DNA of 64,000 nt from Linum tenue (GCA_946122785.1 CAMGYJ010000009.1:31283633-31347632), one strand, 5' to 3'. Shown: positions 21,960 to 33,968, numbered from the stretch's first letter. Translations and numbers: made by a program. Notes: generated from the letters alone by a model not told the origin.

Positions 21960-22480
21960 ATGGATGCCGGAGATGGTCTCGGCAACGATGACTTAGGTCA
22001 GAAGCGTTCTCCTTTTTGCATATTACATTTCCATATATTTTTTACTGGTTTGAGTTCTGATTACTTCTTTTTTTGTTATGGGGTTCTCGATCAGGGAGAG
22101 GGAAGGAGAAAGACGTGAACGTCGATGGCTGTAAGGGTAAGGACGGCGATGGCGGCGACGGGAAGGACTGCTATGGATACCAGTGATTGTAACGGCAGCG
22201 ACGACTTAGGTCATAGGCACTTTCCTTTTTTTTTTTTTGCTTGAGTTCTGATTACTTCTGTTTTTGTTATGGGGTTCTCGCTCAGGGAGAGGGAAGGAGA
22301 AAGACGTGAACGGCGATGGCGGTGACAGGAAGGCCTTCTATGGACAGCGGTTATTGTACCGGGAACGATGACTTTGGTCAGAAGCGCTTTCCCTTTTTTT
22401 TTTTTTTTGCTTGAGTTCTGGTTGCTTCCTTTTTTGTTATGGGGTTCTCGATCAGGAAGAGGGAAGGATAAAATATAGGC
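21960..22480 (+). repeat. Triplicated block, 170-190 bp units
   Basis: Three successive units share GATGACTTAGGTCAGAAGCG, a T-run, GAGTTCTGATTACTTC and GTTATGGGGTTCTCGATCAG followed by GAGAGGGAAGGA. Anchor positions are about 22052, 22243 and 22413, so the period is 170-190 bp and the third unit is shortened. No protein is recognised. Confidence 0.75.
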
Positions 22481-24620
22481 GGAGGAGGAGAGGTCGTTAG
22501 CCTGAGGAATCATAGCTTGCTGCCGGCGGTGGGACAACGACCGTCTGAGGTGAGTTCTTTTATGGATTTAATTTACTTTCCAATTTTGGAAAAAAGGTAT
22601 GTTTAGATTTTAAATTTATAGCTTCCTGCTAATCCTATCCGACGTTTTCTTTTTGGATTTGCGTGTTTGACAAGAGCAGGAGAAGAGGAACTGTCGCCGT
22701 TGTATATTTCCGAAGGTAGCAGGGGCGACGAGAACTACCCACTGCTCTCTAGGTAAGTCTCTTCTTCTAAAACTTTGCTCTATTTATATTCTGGGTGTCT
22801 TCCTTTCTTTGTTTTGGTTCTGATATGTTTTTGTTTTTATCGGATTCCCGCCAAGGGAGAAGTGAGAAGAAGTCGCCATAGATATTTCTCTCTCCGTCTC
22901 ATGAAGAAGAAGAACCGGCTTCCAGAACGATCTCTAACTCGCACCGCTGGCTGCAATTCCTGTCTCTTCTTCTCTTGAATCTAACCTTTTATTCTTGTTT
23001 CCCATGGTTCTCTCTTTCTTTTTTCCGGATTTGCTTGGCACAAAGCTCCCTTCTTTCTATTTTTTTGTTGTTGCACAAATCCGATCACTTTTCTGGTGGT
23101 AAGTCTATGAAAGGCAATGCAAGGAACCTCCCCAGCGATGACATGTCACTATTTCCTCTGTTCCTTTCCAGTTTCATCATGGGATTGTAATTGCTAATTT
23201 GGGGATTGTCAGTTTCAATTGTTAGTTTCCTTTTATTTGGGTCTCTCTTTCTTATTTCCAACTTGTGATTTTGATTTCCAGATGAAAAAACTTTCATAGG
23301 ATGCAGCAAAAACCCAACAGTCAGTCTTCGCCATTACTGGAACGCTGGGAATCCCAATTAAACCCCTTTTGGGGTTCTATGTTTACCGTATTGATATTGA
23401 GGTATCCCATTTGTCCTTCTACAAAGTCTATCCATTGATTCATTGCTCCCTGCTACCGATCTCTCCTAGCTCCACTGTTGCTATGGAACGTTCGGACTTT
23501 GTGGTGGAATCTTCACTTGGCGCCATTTTCCCCTTCACTTGGGTTTCTGCTTTTTCTAGGGAAGCGTTTCATCGTATTGCCTCTTGAGAGGATGTATCAT
23601 CATGGTGGCCAGTTGGTGAGCGTGTATTCTGCTCAGTCTATCACTACCAAGCAATTGCAGTTTCGGATTGGGGTCAAACCGGCACTAGCCTATTCTTTAT
23701 ATGCCCTTCTAACCCTTTATGATATGCATCAATCCGAGTAATGCCTGTGTGTTTTTTGTACGACTGTTTCGCTGGTTTTAAGACGAGAATCTAAACAAGT
23801 AGAAAAGAGTGATTTCTGCTTTTGTTGCTGAGTCATCTCAGTGCTCACTTGCTAGGTGCATCCAGGCGTATAAAGTGGTGGAGATGAGTCAGATGACTAT
23901 GTTGTTCAGGTATTTTCTTCTGTGCTTTTATGATACTTTTGATCTTCATGAATAGGTGTGGTTTCAGTGTTAATATTGGATTCCTTTTAGAATCCAGAGG
24001 AAATTAGTGTTGTTAAGTGTCATCCTTTCTTTATTCCAACAAAGCATGCAGTCATGATTGAAGTTTACTTGCAATATCCTTATTAGTGTTGTCAGTGTCA
24101 TCCTTTCTTTTTAGCCCACTGAAATCCAAATATTTATCTCTCACACAACAATTGAGTATTGATGGGTTATGATTAACGATGTTGGTATTGGTTTTTATGT
24201 TCTTGATCTTGCACATATTGTTTTTTTATTGCTCGGGAGCAAGCGCCGCTGGTAGTGAATCAACTATGCATAAATAACAGAACCATTTGATTAAGTGTTA
24301 TTGTTTTTAACTTCATTACAGGATCCAACGAATGTCATCCTCTGTGATGGAATATGCAAGCTGAAATGATTTCTAATTGGTTGATAGATCCTAAGAACTC
24401 CAGTAACATAAGATTCCTAGATGACGAGTCGTTGGATCCACAAGGTTGGGAGGTTGCCGATTTCTTGTACGAACAGGGCGGACCTCCTTCAATACGTGGT
24501 AATTTACTGTTTATTTTTTTTACACATGCTTCTCTGAACTAAAAGCAATATACTCATTTCAGTTTTATATGCTCTCACTTGGGAAAATGCTGTTGGAAGT
24601 GATGCTAGTATAATTTGGTG
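22481..24620. other. Non-coding stretch, no recognised gene
   Basis: AT- and T-rich DNA with short open frames only. It lies 5' of the Helitron terminus at 26577 and may be part of that element. I cannot assign any protein. Confidence 0.3.
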
Positions 24621-25249
24621 CAATGCAGTCAAAATCGCGCTTTAAAATTTAAAAACTTACGATTTTACACTTCTAATTCACCGAAACGCTTTCGTTTCCA
24701 TATAAAATCTTTAGTGTGTAAAATCGGACTAAATTGCGTTTTAAAGCTTAAAAGCTTACGCTTTTACGCTTCTAGCTCACCAAAACGCTTTACTTTTGTA
24801 CGCTTTTAGTTCACTAAATTTGTATTCTTTTCATGAAATTAATTATAAAAAGTATATTTTAAAGGTAAATTACCAACAATATGATATATTTGATATTAAA
24901 AGATACATAGAAGGTCTTGGATGCATTCTCAGCTTCAATAGAGTAATCTAGTTGACGAGTTTCCAAATTCATTAGCATAGAGGGGGCGGTGGCTTATTGT
25001 TAATATCTATGTTTATGAACTTATTGTTAAGATGCTATGAGTTTTTCTACTTTAGACATGAATTACAGGTATTTATTAACTTATCTAAATTTCGTGCACT
25101 CATATTTTACATAGTATATGTCGTACTTAACAGATTTTTAGTCATTTTATACTATGCGTAAAAAACTTACGTTTTTACGCTTTGATTCTACATTTTACGA
25201 TTTTACCCCTTTTCCGCTTTTAGGTAGAATCGCGCTTTTAACTGCATTG
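24621..25249. mobile_element. hAT-type MITE with perfect 8-bp TSD
   Basis: Left end CAATGCAGTCAAAATCGCGC and the reverse complement of the right end (CAATGCAGTTAAAAGCGCGA) agree at 19 of the first 22 positions. The flanking 8-mers ATTTGGTG at 24613-24620 and 25250-25257 are identical. Subterminal phrases such as ACTTACGCTTTTACGCTT recur near both ends. It has no coding capacity. The 8-bp duplication supports hAT. Confidence 0.85.
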
Positions 25250-26544
25250 ATTTGGTGTCATTGGCGAACCATTGATTCTTGCATTCTTTTAGATGGTCTT
25301 TTGAATCAGTAGGAGAATGCTCATCAGGTTCCATGAATGACGTTTTAGCATCATATGCCACTTCAAAATCTTAAATTCTTGTGTTGATGTTATGTTCTAT
25401 TATTTTACACGGTGAATTAGAAATCATGTTTGGTCTCTAAAATAAGAATGAATGCAGGTTTGTGTTGCCCAGGTGTAACTTGTGCTTACTTTTCATATTC
25501 ACTTTAGCAGTTCAGCTTGAGGTGTTATATTGATTTTGTTTTCAGGTATGGTTGGTATTTTTATTTTGTTTTGGATACTCATAGGATAATTGTCAATGCC
25601 AAACAGTCAATGGATACTCATCCAAAATTAATTTTGTGATTTCTTTCAACTATTTGGTACTGTTTCCTTCCCCCAGTCATATGCAATTCTGTTATGATCT
25701 AATAGTTTCCCATTTGACAGGTTCCATTTGTTGCTATAGGTGTTTGATAGAGTGCAGCGTATATGTTCATAAGCTTGCTGCTATAGATCTTCAATCGAGT
25801 ACACCATCTAGGGTCTCTTTTGTTCAATTTCACAATTGTTTACTTCATTATTTTGATGTTTCATTTTTTTCTATCGAACTGTTTTTTACTTCAATTTTTT
25901 TCTTTTTAAATGTTCCGTTATTGTGGGTCTCTTTCCACTTTTGTCACTAAAGCATTATAAGGATCAACTTCAACCCTTTTTATATCGCAGTATGAGATTG
26001 GAGTATTTGTTCATTTGGTTGCCTTCAGTGAGTAGCATTACCGTGCCTTTAATTCCACACTTGGTCGTTTTATTGACCTATGATAGCTTTGAATTGGTAT
26101 GCTTGAAGAATTTCATCCGACTTGCCTTTATGATGATCTTCTGCTTTGGGTTTCTCTCATTCAAATCAAATATATGTTGTCCACTGTTTCAGCTTATTGA
26201 AGTTGTTCATCCACCAATAATTAACACATCCCTCAGGTTGTTACTTAGTGGTTCAATCATTTCAGCTGCAAATTGATGTTTTTTTTGGGTTTTCCTTCAT
26301 CATTTGCATAAGTTAGGCTCTTGCTTTCCTTGCAATTTTAATTTCTGCCATCCGAAAATGTGGGCAAAGACTCAAAGCACTTGAACAACTACATCAATAT
26401 CTATGCAAACAAGGATTGTGTCAAACACTGATATTTTAGTATCTTTTGTTTACGTTATAACCAGATTCATGATCTATTTATAATCGCATATTAATAGTTA
26501 CACTAACTTCTGCGCTGTCACATATTAATAGTTACACTAACTTC
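25250..26544. other. AT-rich stretch before Helitron terminus
   Basis: Only short T-rich open frames without domain similarity. A 31-bp-offset duplication of TAATAGTTACACTAACTTCTG occurs at about 26490 and 26526, just before the Helitron end. Confidence 0.3.
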
Positions 26545-26577
26545 TGCCCCGTCGCCAAGCGCGGGCTTCCTTGCTAG
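26545..26577 (+). mobile_element. Helitron 3' terminus
   Basis: A GC-rich short hairpin (CCCCGTCGCCAAGCGCGGG) is followed eight bases later by CTAG and then T, the canonical plant Helitron 3' end with insertion between A and T. The element lies to the left on the plus strand. Its 5' TC end was not located, so only the terminus is annotated. No Rep/helicase coding was seen, so it is non-autonomous. Confidence 0.65.
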
Positions 26578-26614
26578 TAGCTTTCGTTCAACTTGAACTG
26601 GACAACTTACTTTA

Positions 26615-26827
26615 TCATTTCGAATGGAAATTCTCAACCGAAATAAAGCCCAAAGATATGAATATGTCAGAGCGTTCTGGGATCACATTGCACCGAAATA
26701 CCCCATTATGCTTGATCCCCGTTGCATACAGTAGTGTGCCATGACTTCCTCTGGGCTTGTTGGGTGTCCTTCCAACACAGAATCTTGTGTTTGATTTCTC
26801 AGTTCCTGTTAAAATCTTGATTTCATT
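26615..26827 (-). pseudogene. Unidentified 3'-terminal exon remnant
   Basis: On the minus strand an exon-like segment of 70 codons plus stop follows a good acceptor (CTATTTTTGCAG at about 26828-26839). It encodes a regular, non-repetitive sequence containing NTRFCVGRTPNKPRGSHGT and NVIPERSDIFISLGFISVEN. It looks like a real domain rather than noise, but I do not recognise the family. It is squeezed between a Helitron end and the PMD-bearing MULE, and no upstream exon was identified, so it is probably an orphaned gene end. An active gene with distant exons is not excluded. Confidence 0.45.
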
Positions 26828-26960
26828 CTGCAAAAATAGAAGCAACTGTAAGCTGCAATAAGAAGTTACATAAATAATAAAAAAAATCTATTACAAAACC
26901 CAAAAATAGATTGTGTCACTCACTACACACTGGGTTAGGAGCGAGGAAATGTCAGGCCCA

Positions 26961-26969
26961 AGAGTAGCC
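26961..26969. repeat. Left 9-bp target-site duplication of the PMD MULE
   Basis: AGAGTAGCC directly precedes the left TIR; the identical 9-mer lies at 35019-35027 directly after the right TIR. Confidence 0.92.
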
Positions 26970-27066
26970 GGGAAAAATCCTAGAATACTCTAATTATTAA
27001 AAAAAATTCATCAAATACAATACTTATAAACTTTTTCCCCAAAATACAGCAGTTTCAACATCACTG
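26970..27066 (+). repeat. Left TIR of the PMD MULE
   Basis: Begins GGGAAAAATCCTAGAATACT and ends near CAACATCACTG. It matches the reverse complement of 34923-35018 with a few substitutions and a small indel. Confidence 0.92.
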
Positions 27067-27530
27067 TTGTAGACCAAGACAGTGATGGTAATCACCACTT
27101 TGGTCCAAAACGGTGAAAGCATCACCGCTTTAAATAACAACAGTGATGCTATCACCGTTTTGGCCAAAAACGGTGATGCAATCCCCACCCTTAACAATCG
27201 CGGTGATATTGTGACCGTTGATGAGCCAAACGGTGAAGCAATTATCACCGTTGATGGGTAAAACGGTGAAGTTGGCGCGGATCGCTGACGTGGTCTCGCG
27301 CGGGCACTTCACCGCCAAAGAGGAACGCGGTGATAGCCCCGCCCCGCCACGTCATCGATCCGCGTCGTCCGCGCCCTTCACCGCTGCCGTTGGATGCGGT
27401 GAGGCACGGATTGTGGTTTTTCTCCACGATCCGACGCCTCACGCCTCGCCACGTCAGCGATCCGCGCATCACCGCCCTCCTCCATTGCGGTGAAGTCACT
27501 GCTTTCGACGAAAGCGGTGATTGGCCGTTT
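27061..27530 (+). repeat. Left subterminal array of ATCACCG/CGGTGAT hairpins
   Basis: More than ten copies of the heptamer ATCACCG or its complement alternate along this stretch. They often form hairpins, for example the ATCACCGTTTT arm, GGCC centre and AAAACGGTGAT arm at about 27150. The array begins inside the TIR and reaches to within 50 bp of the TATA box of the PMD gene. A matching array occurs at the other end. A role as transposase-binding sites is inferred. Confidence 0.85.
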
Positions 27531-27572
27531 GAAATTTCCAGCGCCCCCTTCCCCCCCCCCCCCCCTTCCCCC

Positions 27573-27580
27573 TATAAATA
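27573..27580 (+). promoter_or_regulatory. TATA box of the PMD gene
   Basis: TATAAATA after a C-rich stretch, 188 bp before the predicted start codon, leaving room for a leader of about 150 bases. Confidence 0.65.
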
Positions 27581-27760
27581 CCACTCTCCCCCCATTCCAA
27601 ACCACACCACCAAATTTTATACTTCTTCTCCCTCCATTACTTCACTCTAGTTTCGTTCTAAGTATGCTCTGTGGTTGCGGCTAAGTCCGATCTTCCGCAT
27701 CAGAAAGAATACTAGAGTTTTTGTTTTTTGTCGATACACTCGCTAGCTTTTCGGCAAAAA

Positions 27761-30553
27761 ATGGACGAAGAGGCTTTGAGAGTACGTAAATTTATTTTAT
27801 TCTTTTGTCATTTTTTTTCATGGGTGCTAAAATTTAAATTGATTTGATTTCATATTTTTTTATAGATGGGTGATGAGATATACGACCCTAGATTGTACAT
27901 CGATCCTAGTCCAAGGGATCGAAGGTATTTAACCGGGCAAGATCAACATCGCTCCCGTTCAATTTGGAACAATAATCCGGTAGACACACTAAAATTATTT
28001 CAATAGTTTTAAAGTTTTTATTTTGCTTTCTATTGACTGACAATATTGTGTTTTTTGTTTTGTAGGAATCACTTATTCCCATCAGTCATCGAGGGACATG
28101 TCGATTGCCCCGTTGGCATCCTCGACTGCAGCCCTATCTAGAGAGGACGGGATTGCACATGCTGAGGCACTTTATGAGGCTTGATATTGACAACGATCTG
28201 CTGACGGCAATGGCAGAGCGATGGCGCCCTGAGCTGCATACCTTCCACTTTCCCGAGGGTGAAATGACGATCACCCTCAAAGATGTTGCCATCCTCACCG
28301 GGCTCCCGATCACCGGAGATGCCATCATCGACAACTCGAGAAAACCAGAAGATGGTTGGGGGCCATTGATTCAACAACGTTTGGGGTTCAACATGCCGAC
28401 CACCACGCCCGTCGAAGGTCAAGGGCATCCACCACTGAATGCGGGGCAAGTATCGATCCCGTGGCTTGTTGACCACATCCAGTTGGAGGTTAATATAGGC
28501 CCGGATACTCCTGAAGATCAGCTGGAGCGGTGTATACGTGTCTACCTAATTGGCTTGGTTGGTGGGTTTTCGTTCCCCGACAAGTCAAACCGGTGGATAC
28601 AAGGCATGTGGTTAAATATGCTCCTCGGTGACTGGGACGAGATCGGGAAAAAAAGTTGGGGGTCGGCCGTCTTGGCTGGGATCTACCGAGAGTTGTGTAC
28701 TTGCTCGAAGTTGGGAGCGAAACAAGCTGGTGGTGCGATGTTCATACTCCAGCTCTGGGCATGGGAGCATCTTCCGTTTCTCGCACCTCGAGACCCTCGG
28801 GAATTCTGGTTGCCAGATGATGAGCTACGATTTGTAGGAAATCCCCCATATGGTTTCAAGTAAGTTCAATTTAAGTTGAATTTATTTTAGATATGCAATG
28901 GTAGCTAGTTAGGTGAATTTAGATCTATTCCCAAGTAAGCGAATTTAGTGACATTTTAAGTATGCAATTATAGTATTTTAGTGAACTTAGCTATCTTCCA
29001 ACTAAGCGAATTTAGAGACATTTTAAGTCTGCAATTATAGTATTTTAGTGAATTTAGATATCTTCCAAGTAAGCAAATTTAGATTTATTCTAACCAAATC
29101 GTATTTAGCTAATTTAGATTATTGCCAAGTAAGGAATTTTAGTTCAATTTAGATGCTTCCATACAATCATACTTAACAAGTAAACATCTATGCTTTAAAA
29201 ATTGCTTATATACGTACTTTTGCTTAATTAGGTGGATCGGAGCAAATACAAACGACCACCAGCCCGAGCACTCTTTACTGTTTTATCGTGCTGAATTTGA
29301 TAAGCCTTGGTGGAACCAGGTAAAAATATAAAATTTCATGATTTTCAATTTTTTAGGTGGAGTGGATATAATTTTTACTAATTCCATGAATTATAATGAT
29401 TGTAGGCGGTATGGGATCCATATCCAAATGAAGTGGTTGAGTTGCATCGTCTTAGACATCCCGAGGATCAAGAGACATGGTTGTGCAAGGTGCCCTTAAT
29501 CTGCTGGCACATGGTGGAATGGCACCTGCCCGATCGATCTTTGAGGCAATATCGATTGGAGCAACCAATTCCAGCATCCCCACCTCAAGGGTTCAGGGAG
29601 CTCCACGCTATTGACCTACGCTACACCAAAAAGGATTGGACCCGCAAGCATGAATTCTACATAAACATATGGGAGAATAGAAATCAGTGGGTGGTCCAAG
29701 GGGCACCGGAGACGAGGCCAATGGGGTACCACGATGGCTACATGCGGTGGTATCGGAACTTCACGCTAAGATGGGTGTCAAAGCAAGGTGCTATTTGGGG
29801 CGCAGTGGTAAGTGAATTCCATTTTGGCCTCTTTGTTTTAATTTTTGTAGTATGATTACATGCCTATATTAGTTAGAATGTTAGTTAACATTATTAGATT
29901 TGAGGATCATTATTAGATTTAATGTTAGTTAATTTTGTACAACAATTTATTAGGTTGACGGTTTGGAACATGCCAAGCACACTGTCGAGAGTGCACCCAC
30001 CATGGATGAGCGGAAGACATCTTTTTTGCGCAGGCTTTTCAACAACCTGCTCTCTTGTACCAGAGAGCAAAGGAGGGATGTCGTATTATACCCTCCAATG
30101 CCTGCTCCGGCCCAACCTTCATTCCGTGCTGATGAGAGGATCGTGCCCCCACAAGAGCCCCCACGGAGGAGCAGAAGAAGGGTGAGAGAAAACATTGAAG
30201 AGCTTCGTCCGTCTCAACAAACTCAACTTCCTGAACCATGGCCACATTGTGAGTGGGCTACTAGTACTGAGGGAACCGGAGGGTCGTCAAGCTATGCCCC
30301 GACTCAGGAATATGACATGTTCACCCAAGGCACCCCTCACTTCCACCATCAGCAACAAACTACTCAGTATCAGACCCCGAAACAACAACGTACATCATCG
30401 ACTTTCTACCACGCTTCTGGTCCATCTCAGCAACCTCCACCCCCACCACCTGTCTACACTCCGGTGGGTGGTCGGGTTAAGAGGAATCTGCGAGCAGTTG
30501 TCCAGCGGGCTCGTGAAGAAGGAGGAGGTAGAGAGGGCAGAAGAAGGGGCTGA
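27761..30553 (+). CDS. Plant mobile domain (PMD, MAIN/MAIL-like) protein encoded by a MULE
   Basis: Six exons join in frame with GT-AG introns: 27761-27781, 27866-27979, 28066-28859, 29232-29319, 29406-29807 and 29954-30553, giving 672 residues. The PMD (aminotransferase-like) domain covers roughly residues 60-470, with the typical RWHPRLQPYLERTGLHML, TFHFPEGEMTITLKDVAIL followed by TGLPITGD, MWLNMLLGDWDEIG, WAWEHLPFLAPRDPREFW and MRWYRNFTLRW. The C-terminal third is low complexity: a Pro/Gln/Ser-rich stretch, then an Arg/Gly/Glu tail. Host PMD proteins (MAIN, MAIL1) act in the nucleus in gene and transposon silencing. TE-borne copies are known but their role in transposition is unclear. Here the gene has its own TATA box, an intact frame and clean splice sites, so it looks functional. 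Confidence 0.88.
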
Positions 30554-30617
30554 GGAGGTCGTGGAGGAAGAGTAAGAGGAAGAGAAGGGGAAGTGGAGGG
30601 AAATGAAGACAACCAGT

Positions 30618-30815
30618 GAACTATCTATGTCGTTCTAATTTAGTTTGGTCTTGTGTTGTTTTCCATGAACTATCTATGTCGTCTAAATTTGGTTTCGGAT
30701 TGTGTTGTTTTCCATGAACTACCTATGTTTCTAAATTTGGTTTCGGATTGTGTTGTTTTCCATGAACTATCTATGTCGTCTAAATTTGGTTTGGGTTTGT
30801 TTAGTTTTACCCCCC
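30618..30815 (+). repeat. Minisatellite of about 50-bp units, four copies
   Basis: Four units share GAACTATCTATGTCGTCTAA, TTTGGTTTCGGATTGTGTTG and TTTTCCAT, with small indels. It lies just after the PMD stop codon, probably in the 3' untranslated region. Confidence 0.9.
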
Positions 30816-30858
30816 ATGTTGTACCAAAATGAACAACAAACGCCCTTTATTACAATCA

Positions 30859-31052
30859 CTCAACAAGATTAAAACAAGAAGTCCAACTTAAACATCACAA
30901 CAACGAAAATGACTCAACAAGATTAAAACAAGAAGTCCAACTTAAACATCACAACAACGAAAATGACTCAACAAGATTAAAACAAGAAGTCCAACTTAAA
31001 CATCACAACAACGAAAATGACTCAACAAGATTAAAACAAGGAAGTGAACAAC
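30859..31052 (+). repeat. Minisatellite of 54-bp units, 3.6 copies
   Basis: Units start at 30859, 30913, 30967 and 31021 with CTCAACAAGATTAAAACAAG and are almost identical. The array sits at the 3' end of the transposase gene, between the two convergent genes. Confidence 0.92.
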
Positions 31053-31059
31053 AGTAGCA

Positions 31060-33966
31060 TCAAGGTTGGTTCGGAATTGGCCCCAAATCTTGCTCTAGAG
31101 GTGGACCTGGGCAACGCCTCTTGTCATGACCCGGTTGTCTGCACTTTGAGCAACACTTTGGACCCCGTCGGGCACGTTGTGATTGGTCCATTTCATTGTG
31201 AATCCTTTCGGTCCTAGGACGACCTTTGGTGCGCTTTAAGTGCAACGGTGGGATAATCAACTTCCCATTGTCTACAGGCCAATAAGCTTCATCCGGCAGG
31301 GGGCTGAAACTTGACGAGTAGGAGTTCCTGATCGCCTGTTCCGTGTAGTAAGGACTAACCAAACTGTAAGCGCTGAGGGTTATCGACTTAGCTACTGCCA
31401 TTGCATGTGAACAAGGTACTCTTCTGTTTTGATACTTTTGGCATGTACACTCTCCGGTGCGAGTTTCTACGTGTAGAGTAACGAATTGACGATTATGCCC
31501 AAGTCTTCCTCCACCCCAAATACCTGTTTGCACAGCAAAAATACCTTCATTGCGGTTGAACAGAACAACTCTGTGCTTACTTGATTTCTCTTCGATCTTC
31601 TGCATGCCATCAAATATATGATGCGCTATTGAATGACCAGCACGCTCCCTCCCTATAGCAGCATCTCGTCTCTTCACAAACCACTCGTTTACCTTCCAGT
31701 ATGTCATCTCCACTAGGACAGATACATGCATTGCCCTAATGCCCTTGTAGACTCCATTTATGCTCTCGCCATGGTTGGTAGTTGCAATTCCAAATCTAGC
31801 CCCATTGTCCATGTGAAATGTCCACATGTGCAGATCTTGACCTTCTGCCCATATTGCTCCCGCCCGGTGTATTTGACGGATCGTCTTCATCTTCTGCTCG
31901 TACTTTTTTGGTTGATGTGCAACCGCTACAAGACCGGAGAATTAATAATTAAGCCATAAGAAATTTCATTTGAACAATAAACCATGAACAAGCACTGAAT
32001 TACATTACTACCTGCCCTCCACAATTGATCTCTTATGTCTTTCTTCTTGCCAAATTTGTGTTGGAAATTGGCTAGGAAGTGACGAATACACCAGCGCCAT
32101 GTCCATCCCCATTCGTCGGGAAAACCACCGACGACGTGTTTAATCCCGGCATGTCGATCCGATATAATTGTAATACCCATTCTTTGTGTGACGTGGGCGT
32201 GTAGCTGGTCAAAGAACCATGCCCAACTTAGGTTGTTCTCCCCTTCAACTAATGCAAATGCTAAGGGAAAAATACTTAAATTTCCATCAACCCCAGTGGC
32301 AATAAGAAGAGTTCCTTTATACTTCCTAGTAAGGAAAGTTCCATCAACTTGTTAAAATGAATAATGAGTTAGTAAAAATTGAAATTAGTAAAGTAATGAA
32401 ATAGTACAATATTTTGAGTCCGTAATATACCTGAATCACTGGCATGCAGAAGGGAAACCCGTCAATGCATGGCTTGAATGTCCAGAACAGACGATGAAAC
32501 ATCAACTCGTTCTGTACTCGAACTTGATCTTCAGTTTGTACGTTGTTGTACCACGGCACGAAAACCGTCCCAGGGTTGGACTCCTCCATTGCGGTTGCGG
32601 ACATTAGTCTAGGGAGTAAAGCATACGAGTCTTCCCAATCACCGTAGACCTCAGCCATGGCCTTCTGCTTCCCATGCCACGCCTTCTTATACCTTATGGT
32701 GTAGGAATGTTGATCCTTCACCTCGGCCATGATAGCTTTTATCTTGATATCTGGTTGTGCCTCGATTAGGTGCTTAATGGTTCTTGCCACTTTTTTTGCT
32801 TTAAGTTGCCGGTGATCCTGTGAAAGTATGGTTGAGGAGCATCTGTGGTTGTTCTCTACTGTCCGCATGACCCAGACGCCCTTTCTCTTCATATATGCAG
32901 CACGAAGTTGCCACATACAACCCTCTCCAGCATTCTTACAAATGACAGGCAGTTGTCCCTTGTCAGAATATTTTACCTTCCATTCGAAGTTACGCCGCAT
33001 GGCTTCTTCGCTAAAAGCATCTTGCACATCGGCTTTCAAAGTGAACACCATACCCACTTCCAAATTAGCAGTCGGATTATACACAGGCATGGGCCGAAAG
33101 TCAGGGGCATCGTTCTGACCATATAAAAATTGATCAGGAACCTCTGTGTAGTAAGACGTTGGTGCTTGACGGAACGCCACCTCTCTGTCATCGATATCGT
33201 CGATATCGTCCGTATCTTCCTCCTCACTGACTGATCTCAAATCTTCCTCACTTTCATCGTCACTGGAGACGAATGGATAGCTCGGCTCAGGATGGTCATC
33301 ATTACCAGCATAACCAGCATCGTCTTCTTGGTCATGCGAAGTACGCCCAGATCGAAGGGTGTTTTGAATGTCAGCCCACTCTGGACCCCAAGCAGGCCAT
33401 TGATCACCGTTGGGCTGAACGATATCGGCGGCAGTCTCACAATGTTGCGGGTATTCTTCCCACCCAACACCTCCTTCAGAACTACCTCCTCCGTAGTTGC
33501 TTGAAGTACCTCCCCAGCCATACCCTCCTGCAGAAGTACCTCCTCCGTAGTTACTTGAACTACCACCCCAGCCATACCCTCCTGCAAAACCATCATCATA
33601 AGAATACTGGTGAGAATGAGTTTCACCGACCGGCTCGGTCTCGACATACACCTCTGCAAGCCGCACCCCGTTCTCAGATATGAACTGTATCATCATGTTC
33701 ACCGCGTTATCATCATTTATGACAACTTTTTCGTACATGATTCCGTCAGCACTCATGTTGGGATACCGGTAAGTAATTTGACCAACTCTCCTTTGCCCGC
33801 CCGTACAAGTCCTTTCTGCACAAATGTCATGGAGTTCTTGCCACGAGAATCTCGACTCAATTTTTAGCATACTGGATTCGCCATTTTCATAGTCGATCCC
33901 AATGTTCGAGTTTGTCACCCGACCATTCCACCAAATAATAAGCCGAAACTTCTTAAATTTACCCAT
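31060..33966 (-). CDS. MULE transposase (mudrA type), three exons, possible splice lesion
   Basis: Minus-strand exons: 33966-32431, 32347-32012 and 31925-31060, about 911 residues. Exon 1 has an N-terminal domain (FRLIIWWNGRVTNSN), Gly/Ser/Tyr repeats (GGYGWGG), an acidic patch, and a MuDR-type DNA-binding domain at about residues 300-375 (LEVGMVFTLKADVQDAF ... NNHRC). Exon 2 has the DDE-type core: the DGTFL aspartate and ISDRHAGI. Exon 3 has the region expected for the acidic residue (NHGESIN), a SWIM zinc finger (CTC, nine residues, CSH) and a CX2CX4HX4C zinc knuckle (CSKCRQPGHDKRRC). Exon 1 ends in phase 0 (VIQ/GT), but exon 2 needs one extra base to read VDGTFL. The present acceptor AACAAG/TTGATGG leaves it one base short, so the canonical mRNA would be frameshifted. 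Exons 2 and 3 join in frame. Confidence 0.85.
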
Positions 33967-33968
33967 GT

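Noticed and set aside
22211..22537. Minus-strand basic ORF in the triplicated block
   Set aside because: The Lys runs are read from poly(T) tracts and the sequence repeats with the DNA unit.
27541..27565. Sequence error at the C-run upstream of the PMD gene
   Set aside because: The run is non-coding, so its exact length does not affect any gene call.
27218..27684. Open frames across the hairpin array
   Set aside because: They overlap on both strands, follow the repeat period and lie upstream of the PMD TATA box.
30831..31052. CRISPR-like array
   Set aside because: Units are contiguous with no variable spacers, and the genome is a plant; it is a minisatellite.
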